A DNA stretch of 12,560 nucleotides. Source: Chloroflexota bacterium. GTDB taxonomy: Bacteria; Chloroflexota; Dehalococcoidia; UBA1151; UBA1328. The translations under genes and the position numbers were made by a program. Positions 7,482 through 12,560 of this stretch are shown piece by piece (position 1 is the stretch's first letter; each line of letters opens with the position of its first letter). The notes below the pieces were generated by a model. The model was not told where the DNA came from and made no database searches. It worked only from the letters and a program-made list of their open reading frames with translations. Location: NCBI GenBank assembly GCA_002687335.1, contig NYZY01000063.1:1-12560 (forward strand), in the 5' to 3' direction.

Positions 7482-8630
7482 TCAGACCGTCAGAGCAGAA
7501 GGCATGGAAACTCTGTCGTTACTGGATTCTGGAAGAGAAGTCTCTATCAGCCCACCACCTAGTACGATGTTGTTGTCATAGAAAACTACCGCTTGTCCAG
7601 GTGTGATCGCACGCACTGGTTTACTGAATTCAATTTCAGCGCCGTTTGGTACGAGTCTTACTGTTGCTGGGGTGTTGTGTCCGTTGTAACGTATTCTGGC
7701 CTGCACCCGGATCGGGCGATCTGATGGAGGTGGGTTGATCCAATTAACGTTAGATGCGTAAAGTCGTGTCCGCATAAGTCCTTCCGCAGGGCCTACTGTG
7801 ATACGTCCGGATAAGGCATCAATATCCGTTACATATAGCGGGCGAGATGTGTTGTTCACCGCTGGGATACGTTTTCTCTGTCCTACAGTGAAATCGTGTA
7901 CTCCATCATGGATACCAAGGACTGTGCCACTCGCATCCACGATTTCACCCGGAGATTTCCTTTTTAGACGGGGTTCGATGAACTGACTGTAATTGCCATC
8001 AGGAATAAAACATATATCTTGAGAATCCGGTTTGTCTGCGATTGAGAGACCGACCTCTCGTGCAACATCCCTGATTTCTCGTTTGGAATAATCTCCGATT
8101 GGAAAAAACAATTTTGTAAGTTGTTGCTGGGAGAGCGTGTAAAGGACATATGATTGATCTTTTAGAGGGTCGTTTCCTGCGAATAGTTGATATTGGTTAC
8201 CATCTTTTTGTATCCGAGCGTAATGACCCGTTGCGATCATATCTGCATCCATAAGCTCAGCTCTCTGCATCAGGAACTGGAACTTAAGTCGGTCATTACA
8301 GGCCAGGCATGGGTGGGGTGTTCGACCCCGTTCATACTCACCGACAAAGTAGTCGACGACATGTTTCTGAAATTCTTCTTCGAAATTCAAAAGGTAGTGC
8401 TTCGCGCCAATTTTTCGACAAACTGAACGTGCATCCTCAACATCTTCGATTGAACAACAGGACTTGTTGAGGCGTGCAACAGCCTCATTCGGAGCGCTGA
8501 AGAGTCGCATCGTTACCCCCACGACCTCATGACCCTGCTGCGCTAACAAGGCTGCCGCGACCGATGAGTCAACCCCGCCGCTCATCGCGACTATCACTCT
8601 CTTCTTGTTGTTGTTACGATTACTTCCCAT
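7482..8630 (-). CDS. mnmA: tRNA-specific 2-thiouridylase MnmA
   Basis: Installs the 2-thio group of s2U at position 34 in Lys, Glu and Gln tRNAs, using ATP to adenylate the base and a relayed persulfide sulfur. The 382 residues comprise an N-terminal PP-loop ATPase with SGGVDSS (17-23), GHYAR (135-139), the catalytic pair C108 (HPCLACN) and C207 (DICF), then the central GQRKRIP segment (250-256) and a C-terminal barrel with TPGQAVVFYD (343-352) and GGG (358-360). GQRKG is usual, so the Arg at 254 is a small departure. CCS-IEDVEDA (58-68) is common in several phyla. The ATG at 8630 has GGAG only 2 nt before it, too close for a normal ribosome site, so initiation may be weak or different. A good promoter lies about 65-90 nt upstream and overlaps that of rsfS. 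Confidence 0.96.
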   Translation of the reverse strand: MGSNRNNNKKRVIVAMSGGVDSSVAAALLAQQGHEVVGVTMRLFSAPNEAVARLNKSCCSIEDVEDARSVCRKIGAKHYLLNFEEEFQKHVVDYFVGEYERGRTPHPCLACNDRLKFQFLMQRAELMDADMIATGHYARIQKDGNQYQLFAGNDPLKDQSYVLYTLSQQQLTKLFFPIGDYSKREIRDVAREVGLSIADKPDSQDICFIPDGNYSQFIEPRLKRKSPGEIVDASGTVLGIHDGVHDFTVGQRKRIPAVNNTSRPLYVTDIDALSGRITVGPAEGLMRTRLYASNVNWINPPPSDRPIRVQARIRYNGHNTPATVRLVPNGAEIEFSKPVRAITPGQAVVFYDNNIVLGGGLIETSLPESSNDRVSMPSALTV

Positions 8631-8694
8631 AACTCCAGAGTAACAAAATCATGCTAACTATCGGGTCGCAGTCAGATCGAAATTCGGGTACCTC

Positions 8695-8722
8695 TTTATA
8701 ATTCGCTGTTAATGACTGACAA
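8695..8722 (-). promoter_or_regulatory. Sigma-70-type promoter for mnmA
   Basis: On the minus strand TTGTCA (8722-8717) and TATAAA (8700-8695) are separated by 16 bp, close to TTGACA-17-TATAAT. Transcription would begin near 8688, giving a leader of about 58 nt. The -35 lies inside the first codons of rsfS, and the -10 shares four bases with the rsfS -10 on the other strand, so the two promoters probably compete. Confidence 0.6.
8697..8702 (+). promoter_or_regulatory. -10 box for rsfS, apparently giving a leaderless transcript
   Basis: A perfect TATAAT ends 9 nt before the rsfS ATG at 8712. With normal spacing, transcription would start within about 3 nt of the ATG. No Shine-Dalgarno precedes the gene, which agrees with leaderless translation. 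No clear -35 is visible. Confidence 0.6.
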
Positions 8723-9086
8723 GCCCCAAACAAAATCGATTCCGTCTAACGAAGATTTAGCCCGATCAGCCCTTGATGAGGCATCGGAAAAGCTCGGCTC
8801 TGACATTGTGCTTTTAGATACGAGAGGCATAAGCAGTTTCGCTGATTTTTTCGTAATCATCAGCGGAGAGACTGACCGTCATATTGAGTCTATGGCTGAA
8901 GATATTGGTCGTCGGTCGCGGGATATGGGAGTTTCAGTAAGTCACCGTGAAGGATCTGGCAAAGGCGGATGGCTGTTGATTGATTTCACGGGTGTCGTTG
9001 TTCATCTGTTTACACGGGATCAGCGACAGCGTTACGGTCTTGAAAAGCTCTGGTCTCGTGCATCGGAGATAGTTCGCGTCCAGTAA
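8712..9086 (+). CDS. rsfS: Ribosomal silencing factor RsfS
   Basis: Binds uL14 on the large ribosomal subunit and blocks subunit joining, saving translation when nutrients are short. The 124 residues carry the whole family signature: DFFVIISGETDRHI (45-58), the HREGSGKGGWLLIDF stretch (78-92), VVVHLFTRDQR near 95-105 and the terminal YGLEKLW. The first 16 or so residues are a polar extension outside the conserved domain. No ribosome-binding site precedes the ATG, and a TATAAT ends 9 nt before it, so the mRNA is probably leaderless. It is divergent from mnmA (81-bp gap) and convergent with ndk (21-bp gap). The usual partner nadD is not in view. Confidence 0.95.
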   Translation: MTDKPQTKSIPSNEDLARSALDEASEKLGSDIVLLDTRGISSFADFFVIISGETDRHIESMAEDIGRRSRDMGVSVSHREGSGKGGWLLIDFTGVVVHLFTRDQRQRYGLEKLWSRASEIVRVQ

Positions 9087-9107
9087 TTCATTGGAGATTG
9101 CGAGTTG

Positions 9108-9563
9108 TTACTCTACGATCCACTGCTGGGTTGAACGGCTGTAATCGGTTAGTTCAGAGTCATCGAAAAACAACGAAACTTCTCTTGCCGCATCTTCCAG
9201 GTTGGCTGAACCATGAATTAGGTTACGCCCCATGTCGACGCCAAAGTCTCCGCGTATCGTTCCTGGTAATGAATCCGCTGGATTAGTTGCACCCATGGTT
9301 TTTCGTGTAGTTGAAACTGCACTTGGTCCTTCCAGTACTATTGCTATCACGGGTGAAGAAGTTATGAAACTGACAAGCCCTGGGTAGAACGGTTTATCGC
9401 GGTGTTCGCCATAGTGCCGACTGGCAAGATCTTCGGATATCTGCATCAATTTCAGCCCTATTATCTGTAAGCCGGTTCGCTCAAGTCTGGTGATAATTTC
9501 ACCTGCGAGCCCGCGTTGAATACCGTCAGGTTTTACCAGTACGAGTGTGCGCTCCGTTGTCAT
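9108..9563 (-). CDS. ndk: Nucleoside diphosphate kinase
   Basis: Transfers the gamma-phosphate between nucleoside tri- and diphosphates through a phosphohistidine and so balances NTP and dNTP pools. The 151 residues show LVKPDGIQRG (9-18, with K11), HYGEHRDKPFYPGLV (50-64), GATNPADSLPGTIRGDFG (91-108) and the nucleophile H117 in NLIHGSAN. S119 and E128, the family partners of the histidine, are present. A120 replaces the usual Asp of HGSD. The tail after residue 134 is slightly longer than in the shortest homologues. The ATG at 9563 has a strong AGGAG about 5 nt upstream. It may have its own promoter (9590-9617) and may also be reached by read-through from tsaB, 82 bp upstream on the same strand. 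Confidence 0.97.
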   Translation of the reverse strand: MTTERTLVLVKPDGIQRGLAGEIITRLERTGLQIIGLKLMQISEDLASRHYGEHRDKPFYPGLVSFITSSPVIAIVLEGPSAVSTTRKTMGATNPADSLPGTIRGDFGVDMGRNLIHGSANLEDAAREVSLFFDDSELTDYSRSTQQWIVE

Positions 9564-9589
9564 CTTTTCTCCTAAAAAAGTTTTCAGAA

Positions 9590-9617
9590 ATTATCTTTAA
9601 ACATTGTGCAGTGCGAA
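9590..9617 (-). promoter_or_regulatory. Candidate promoter for ndk
   Basis: On the minus strand TTCGCA (9617-9612) and GATAAT (9595-9590) are spaced by 16 bp. The start would be near 9583, leaving a leader of about 20 nt with a well-placed AGGAG. The -35 matches only four of six bases. Confidence 0.4.
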
Positions 9618-9645
9618 CCGGCCTTTAAGACAGGGTCTGCAGCCC

Positions 9646-10311
9646 TTACTTTGATTGCTTCGGCTGGCTGATCGATGGTGGTCTGGCGTAGATTGGTCTA
9701 AGCTGCTCATATGGTGTGGCTTTATCGGCTTCGAACATTCTCTGGGCGATGTCGATAAGCCAATTAGGATCTCGCGTGGGAACGTTGTTAGTTTTTAGTC
9801 GAGAGTCCTCGATGATTCCCTTCATTATTTCGCAGGCCTCACCACACAGCAGGGCATTCGTTTCGATGATATCTACCAGTTCTTCCGGTGCAACTATTCC
9901 CTTTTCGTTTATTGCGTTACTACCATGACGTGTCCATGAAATCTGATTCCTGCCCGCGGGGATAAGTGAATAAACAGGGATACCCGAATTGATTTCTTTC
10001 AAAAATGGCTCCACCTCGATGTTATGAGTCGGGACTCCTGCAACTGGTAGTTTTCGTGGTGTGATCAGACCGAGAGCCGTGCTGATGCCGACTCTGACTG
10101 AACTGAACCCACCGGGTCCGATAGCAACGGCTACGTGGGTGGTTTGATTTGGTTCAAGCTTCAATTCAGCGAAGCATTCAGCAATAGCTGGCATTAACTC
10201 GCGACTGTGGTTTTGGTTTGATAGCCAGCTGCGACATACTCTGGCCCCTGCGTCGTTCGTCACCCCGACAGCGGCATAACGAGTCGATGTGTCGATAGCT
10301 ACAAGAATCAC
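9646..10311 (-). CDS. tsaB: tRNA t6A37 biosynthesis protein TsaB
   Basis: Non-catalytic partner of TsaD in making N6-threonylcarbamoyl-adenosine at A37 of ANN-decoding tRNAs. The 221 residues have an ASKHA-type fold: IDTST at 6-10, the NHSRELMP helix start (34-41), the hallmark glycine loop here reading GPGGFSSVRVG (70-80), and a C-terminal PIYARPP. The loop is normally GPGSFTGLRIG, so three positions are altered, although the residues keep their small character. The start is GTG at 10311, fused to the tsaE stop in the overlap GTGA (10308-10311), which indicates translational coupling. The last residues (after about 212) are a short polar tail. TsaD and TsaC are not in the window. An assignment to TsaD itself is excluded by length and by the lack of the metal-binding histidines. 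Confidence 0.93.
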   Translation of the reverse strand: MILVAIDTSTRYAAVGVTNDAGARVCRSWLSNQNHSRELMPAIAECFAELKLEPNQTTHVAVAIGPGGFSSVRVGISTALGLITPRKLPVAGVPTHNIEVEPFLKEINSGIPVYSLIPAGRNQISWTRHGSNAINEKGIVAPEELVDIIETNALLCGEACEIMKGIIEDSRLKTNNVPTRDPNWLIDIAQRMFEADKATPYEQLRPIYARPPSISQPKQSK

Positions 10312-10856
10312 TTATGAGGCCTTTCTTGTTTTTCAAGTCCGACGGTTGCGTCTAATGCCTCGAAAACAGCAGCAGAGCGACTGAGCAGGCCCGCTGACTT
10401 TGGCCCGGTCGGGGTGAAAGTGATCACTCGCTGTTGTTCATGATCACCATTTGTAAGCTTCAAAAATAAAACATCTTCCGGCAGTATCTGGGCTCCTATC
10501 TCGGGCCATTCGACTACCAGTGCCCCTTCTCGAAGCCGTTCGTCGAGTGCCAATTCCTCTACTTCTGCTGAAGAACGGATTCGGTATAGATCACAGTGAC
10601 TTAGATGTAACCGTCCTGGGTATTCATTCACGATTACAAACGTGGGGCTTCTTGCAGGCACAGGACTTTCTATCGCCTCGGCCATTCCATGAACTAGACG
10701 GGTCTTTCCTGCGCCTAAATCACCTGAAAGGAGGACGGTATCCCCGGTTCGGAGGGCATGCCCCATGGCATTTCCGATGCGAACTGTTTCTGATTCTGAG
10801 TCAGATATCAGCAATAAGGCCGGATTTGGACCATTAGTGGATTTTCGCTCAACCAT
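10308..10856 (-). CDS. tsaE: tRNA t6A37 biosynthesis ATPase TsaE
   Basis: P-loop ATPase that regenerates the TsaB-TsaD complex in the bacterial t6A pathway. It has 182 residues. Walker A GDLGAGKT spans 45-52, SPTFVIVNEY lies at 70-79, the switch HCDLYRI has D89, and VVEWPE covers 114-119. The N-terminal 15 residues and a C-terminal stretch past about 150 lie outside the conserved core, making it somewhat longer than minimal TsaE. The ATG at 10856 lies inside the end of thiL (8-bp overlap), and the stop overlaps tsaB by 4 bp, so thiL, tsaE and tsaB form one coupled operon. A GGTGGG about 9 nt upstream, within the thiL end, could act as the ribosome site. Confidence 0.95.
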   Translation of the reverse strand: MVERKSTNGPNPALLLISDSESETVRIGNAMGHALRTGDTVLLSGDLGAGKTRLVHGMAEAIESPVPARSPTFVIVNEYPGRLHLSHCDLYRIRSSAEVEELALDERLREGALVVEWPEIGAQILPEDVLFLKLTNGDHEQQRVITFTPTGPKSAGLLSRSAAVFEALDATVGLEKQERPHK

Positions 10857-11880
10857 TCAGGTGATCCCACCCTTTACGTTGCGGTTCGTATTCATAGCCG
10901 TTAGCGTCATGAACCGTTACTTTACCGTCTTGGATATTGTCTGCGACAACACGACCAATCACTGAGATTTCACTCGGAATTTTCAGTTGGATATCTTTAA
11001 CAATGACACTCGGGGCAGTGAAGAGCAATTCATAATCTTCGCCTCCGTTCAGTGCATGTTCGATGGACTCGGTTCCAAATATAGGCAGCAATTCACTTTC
11101 GACGGGAATTGCGGGCATATCTATTAAAATTGACGTACCACTCGATCTAGCCAATTTCTTGAGATCATCGACGAGTCCGTCACTTATATCCATTCCGCAT
11201 TTGACGCCAAGTTGAATAAGTTTTTGTCCGAGTTTGATACGAGGGGTGGGATGGAAATGTCTGTTGATTAATATTTCTTTACCCTGGTTATCTTTTTTTG
11301 ATAGTAACGTTTCAAGTCCGCCACTTGATCCCCCGAGTGGTCCAGTTACACATACTAGGTCGCCCATGTTTGCTGCGTCCCGTGTCATCCATGAAGGTTT
11401 TCCGTTAGGTCCTGCCGATGGATGTCCGGTGAGTGCCAGATTTATAAACATCACGGGCGAAGAGACTACGTCGCCCCCGACAATCTTTCCTCCGAATTTA
11501 TCAAAAGCGTGATTCATTCCTACGTACAGTTCCTCGTACGAATCTGCTGCCACAGCAACGGGGACACCCAGAGTGACCAGAGCGTGGTCTGGAATTCCTC
11601 CCATGGCTGCTATGTCGCTCAGGTTGGATACCGCACATTTCCACCCAACATCCTGCCAGCGTTTATCGTTGGATCGGAAGTGAACGCCGTCCACCATAGC
11701 GTCAGTGGTGAGTAAAATTTCACCGGCTGTTGTTGAAACGACTGACGCATCATCACCGATACCGGTCAAAATCGAATCGGTACCACTGTTGTTCAAATCG
11801 TCACACAATTCGGCCAAGCGTGAAATTAATTCGAATTCACTTTGCTTTTGACCGCCAATATTTTGATTGGGTAGGATCAT
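10849..11880 (-). CDS. thiL: Thiamine monophosphate kinase ThiL
   Basis: Phosphorylates thiamine monophosphate with ATP to the cofactor TPP. The 343 residues belong to the PurM/SelD-type superfamily. Visible motifs are GIGDDASV (40-47), TDAMVDGVHF (59-68), VSNLSDIAAMGG (84-95), GGDVV (135-139), GDLVCVTGPLG (173-183), MDISDGLVDDL (230-240), GGEDYELLFT (279-288) and a C-terminal GWDHLNG in place of the common GWxHF. The aspartates that bind Mg-ATP are all present. No Shine-Dalgarno precedes the ATG at 11880; a TATAAT ends 7 nt before it, so the operon message is probably leaderless. It is first in the thiL-tsaE-tsaB operon and supplies the step after ThiE. Confidence 0.96.
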   Translation of the reverse strand: MILPNQNIGGQKQSEFELISRLAELCDDLNNSGTDSILTGIGDDASVVSTTAGEILLTTDAMVDGVHFRSNDKRWQDVGWKCAVSNLSDIAAMGGIPDHALVTLGVPVAVAADSYEELYVGMNHAFDKFGGKIVGGDVVSSPVMFINLALTGHPSAGPNGKPSWMTRDAANMGDLVCVTGPLGGSSGGLETLLSKKDNQGKEILINRHFHPTPRIKLGQKLIQLGVKCGMDISDGLVDDLKKLARSSGTSILIDMPAIPVESELLPIFGTESIEHALNGGEDYELLFTAPSVIVKDIQLKIPSEISVIGRVVADNIQDGKVTVHDANGYEYEPQRKGWDHLNG

Positions 11881-11887
11881 GAGAGTA

Positions 11888-11893
11888 ATTATA
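11888..11893 (-). promoter_or_regulatory. -10 box of the thiL-tsaE-tsaB operon, leaderless start
   Basis: On the minus strand a perfect TATAAT (11893-11888) is followed by only 7 nt before the ATG, the spacing expected if transcription begins at or next to the A of the start codon. No recognisable -35 is found 15-19 bp upstream. Confidence 0.6.
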
Positions 11894-11928
11894 TTGTGAT
11901 TGGATCAAGAGCCTCTATATCTTGTTAA

Positions 11929-11955
11929 TTGTCTGGATGTGATACCACATATAAT
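11929..11955 (+). promoter_or_regulatory. Candidate promoter for the tautomerase gene
   Basis: TTGTCT (11929-11934) and a perfect TATAAT (11950-11955) are 15 bp apart, shorter than ideal. The start would be near 11962, giving a leader of about 40 nt that ends in a good AGGAG. ATGTG/CACAT arms (11937-11941 and 11946-11950) fill the spacer and could be an operator. Confidence 0.45.
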
Positions 11956-12000
11956 TTGAGTGATTTAATGCCAAGGTCCGGTACGAAGGAGTAAAAGATT

Positions 12001-12186
12001 ATGCCAGTAGTTAACGTTGCTTTATACGCAGGTCGCACAGATCAACAGAAAGCCGATCTTGCCAAAGCCATAACTAAGGCAATATCTAAGACCGCGGGAA
12101 TTGAGGATTCAGCTACCACGATTATCTTTCAGGATGTCGAAAAATCCAGCTGGTCCCAAGGTGGTGTAATGGCTTCTGATTCCTAG
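12001..12186 (+). CDS. 4-oxalocrotonate tautomerase-like small protein
   Basis: Small enzyme of the tautomerase superfamily, in which the N-terminal proline exposed after Met removal acts as general base. At 61 residues it matches the 4-OT subunit length (about 62), and the family usually assembles as a hexamer. P2, then R12 (Arg11 of the mature chain) and W51 (where 4-OT has Phe50) fit the active site. The position of the second catalytic Arg (mature 39) appears to be Thr40, so activity on oxalocrotonate itself is doubtful. The SSWSQGG segment corresponds to the usual NWGxGG hairpin. The ATG has AGGAG about 9 nt upstream. The gene stands alone, with no catechol meta-cleavage genes nearby, so the physiological substrate is unknown. 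Confidence 0.85.
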   Translation: MPVVNVALYAGRTDQQKADLAKAITKAISKTAGIEDSATTIIFQDVEKSSWSQGGVMASDS

Positions 12187-12195
12187 ACTCGTGGA

Positions 12196-12215
12196 AACGC
12201 AACACGTATTGCGTT
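12196..12215. terminator. 7-bp inverted repeat after the tautomerase gene
   Basis: AACGCAA (12196-12202) and TTGCGTT (12209-12215) form a perfect stem with a 6-nt loop, starting 9 nt after the tautomerase stop. It lacks a T-run, so it could be a weak terminator, an mRNA 3'-end stabiliser or an operator. Its right arm overlaps the first two bases of the tRNA -35 box. Confidence 0.45.
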
Positions 12216-12242
12216 GACACATTCCAGGCGCTTCGATTGAAT
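12214..12242 (+). promoter_or_regulatory. Sigma-70-type promoter for tRNA-Lys
   Basis: A perfect TTGACA (12214-12219) is followed after exactly 17 bp by TTGAAT (12237-12242, four of six matches). The predicted start near 12249 lies a few bases before the mature tRNA 5' end at 12253, as is usual for a singly transcribed tRNA gene. Confidence 0.65.
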
Positions 12243-12252
12243 TGTTAACAGA

Positions 12253-12328
12253 GACGGACTAGCTCAATTGGCAGAGCAAGTGACTCTTAATCACTAGGTT
12301 CGGGGTTCGAGTCCCCGGTCCGTCACCA
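12253..12328 (+). tRNA. tRNA-Lys (anticodon CUU)
   Basis: The cloverleaf is complete. The acceptor stem GACGGAC (12253-12259) pairs perfectly with GTCCGTC (12318-12324). A D arm with GCTC/GAGC follows. The anticodon stem AGTGA/TCACT encloses the loop CTCTTAA, putting CTT at positions 34-36, and the T arm is CGGGG-TTCGAGT-CCCCG (12301-12317). The discriminator is A and CCA is encoded at 12326-12328. It decodes AAG. U36 followed by A37 makes it an expected t6A substrate of the TsaB/TsaE pathway encoded nearby; having C34, it is not an MnmA substrate. An integrase fragment begins 26 bp beyond the 3' end, so this tRNA probably serves as an integration site. Confidence 0.97.
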
Positions 12329-12354
12329 ATCTCAAGTTGAACTGGCGATTATTC

Positions 12355-12560
12355 TTACGAGATAGCGGCCAGTTTTGGTTTTGGCGACAATCTTGGCGAC
12401 AGTTTAACGCCATTGATGCTGCCACCTGGCGGATGTGATTCACCATGTAACAGCCCTGCCAGCCGTTCAGCCGCCTCCTCTTGGGCGCCCGGTATCGCAT
12501 GCCTGTATACCGTCATTGTGAATCCGGGGTTCGCATGCCCGAGGCGATCACTAACGTCAC
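12355..12560 (-). CDS. Tyrosine recombinase / phage-type integrase, C-terminal end (5' part outside window)
   Basis: The minus-strand frame open from the right edge (first full codon at 12558) to TAA at 12357-12355 gives 67 residues with no start codon in view. Residues 1-37 read as the end of a phage-type integrase catalytic domain: VSDRLGHANPGFTMTVY, then RHAIPGAQEEAAERLAGLL. The LGHA histidine and the Tyr of TVYRH fit the last two members of the R-H-R-H-Y active site; the Arg-bearing parts lie beyond the window. The last 30 or so residues are a poorly conserved Pro/Lys/Ser tail (LSPRLSPKPK). The protein reads towards the tRNA-Lys 3' end, 26 bp away, the usual arrangement for an element integrated in a tRNA gene. 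Recombinase identity is strong; whether the gene is intact cannot be judged. Confidence 0.85.
   Translation of the reverse strand, partial: DVSDRLGHANPGFTMTVYRHAIPGAQEEAAERLAGLLHGESHPPGGSINGVKLSPRLSPKPKLAAIS
12381..12401. repeat. Pair of 9-bp direct repeats beside the integrase end
   Basis: TTGGCGACA occurs at 12381-12389 and again at 12393-12401, about 55 bp from the tRNA 3' end, inside the integrase tail codons (LSP..LSP). Spaced repeats close to an att site can be integrase arm-type binding sites, but they may only reflect a repeated Leu-Ser-Pro peptide. Confidence 0.4.

Noticed and set aside
9618..9645. CTGCAG-centred repeat between tsaB and ndk as a terminator
   Set aside because: The arms do not form more than four or five consecutive pairs and there is no T-run.
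12294..12500. A 68-codon minus-strand reading frame with an ATG covering the same region as the integrase end
   Set aside because: It runs into the tRNA gene in antisense, has no recognisable domain, and a different frame encodes a clear integrase C-terminus.
12522..12540. CGGGGTTCG near 12527-12535 resembling the tRNA T arm at 12301-12309
   Set aside because: Only 9 bp are shared, and it lies within the conserved integrase codons ANPGF; too short for an attachment repeat.

Overview
The window is a compact block of bacterial housekeeping genes that ends at a tRNA gene, with the tail of a tyrosine recombinase beyond it. The gene set (MutS, membrane pyrophosphatase, ThiE and ThiL, RNase HII, MnmA, RsfS, Ndk, TsaB and TsaE), moderate base composition and mixed Shine-Dalgarno-led and apparently leaderless starts fit a free-living, probably marine bacterium. 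My best guess is a SAR202-like Chloroflexota, judging from protein style (MnmA CCS-IEDVEDA, K+-type HppA, a large cyclase-family hydrolase). No marker here proves it, so the placement is inference.

Layout. 1-2308: mutS, plus strand, 5' end cut off by the window. 2309-2545: convergent gap with a perfect 17-bp bidirectional terminator hairpin. 2546-4627: hppA, minus strand, with a structured leader. 4930-5577: thiE, minus. 5755-6699: a cyclase-family metal-dependent hydrolase, plus, divergent from thiE. 6746-7381 and 7482-8630: rnhB and mnmA, minus, probably cotranscribed from mnmA. 8712-9086: rsfS, plus, sharing an overlapping divergent promoter with mnmA. 9108-9563: ndk, minus. 9646-11880: a tight thiL-tsaE-tsaB operon, minus, with overlapping genes. 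12001-12186: a 4-oxalocrotonate tautomerase-like protein, plus. 12253-12328: tRNA-Lys(CUU) with its own sigma-70-type promoter. 12355-12560: the C-terminal end of a tyrosine recombinase, minus, entering from beyond the window.

How it works together. Most genes are core metabolism and information processing. ThiE makes thiamine monophosphate and releases pyrophosphate, and ThiL phosphorylates the product to TPP. HppA hydrolyses cytosolic pyrophosphate to pump ions. TsaE and TsaB belong to the t6A37 tRNA-modification machinery, and the neighbouring tRNA-Lys carries the expected A37 substrate. MnmA thiolates U34 of other tRNAs. RsfS silences ribosomes. MutS and RNase HII maintain the genome.

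I see no convincing new multi-gene system in the visible part. The points most worth following are the integrase fragment abutting tRNA-Lys (the edge of a genomic island lying outside the window), the leaderless and overlapping promoters of rsfS/mnmA and thiL, and a possible attenuator in the hppA leader.
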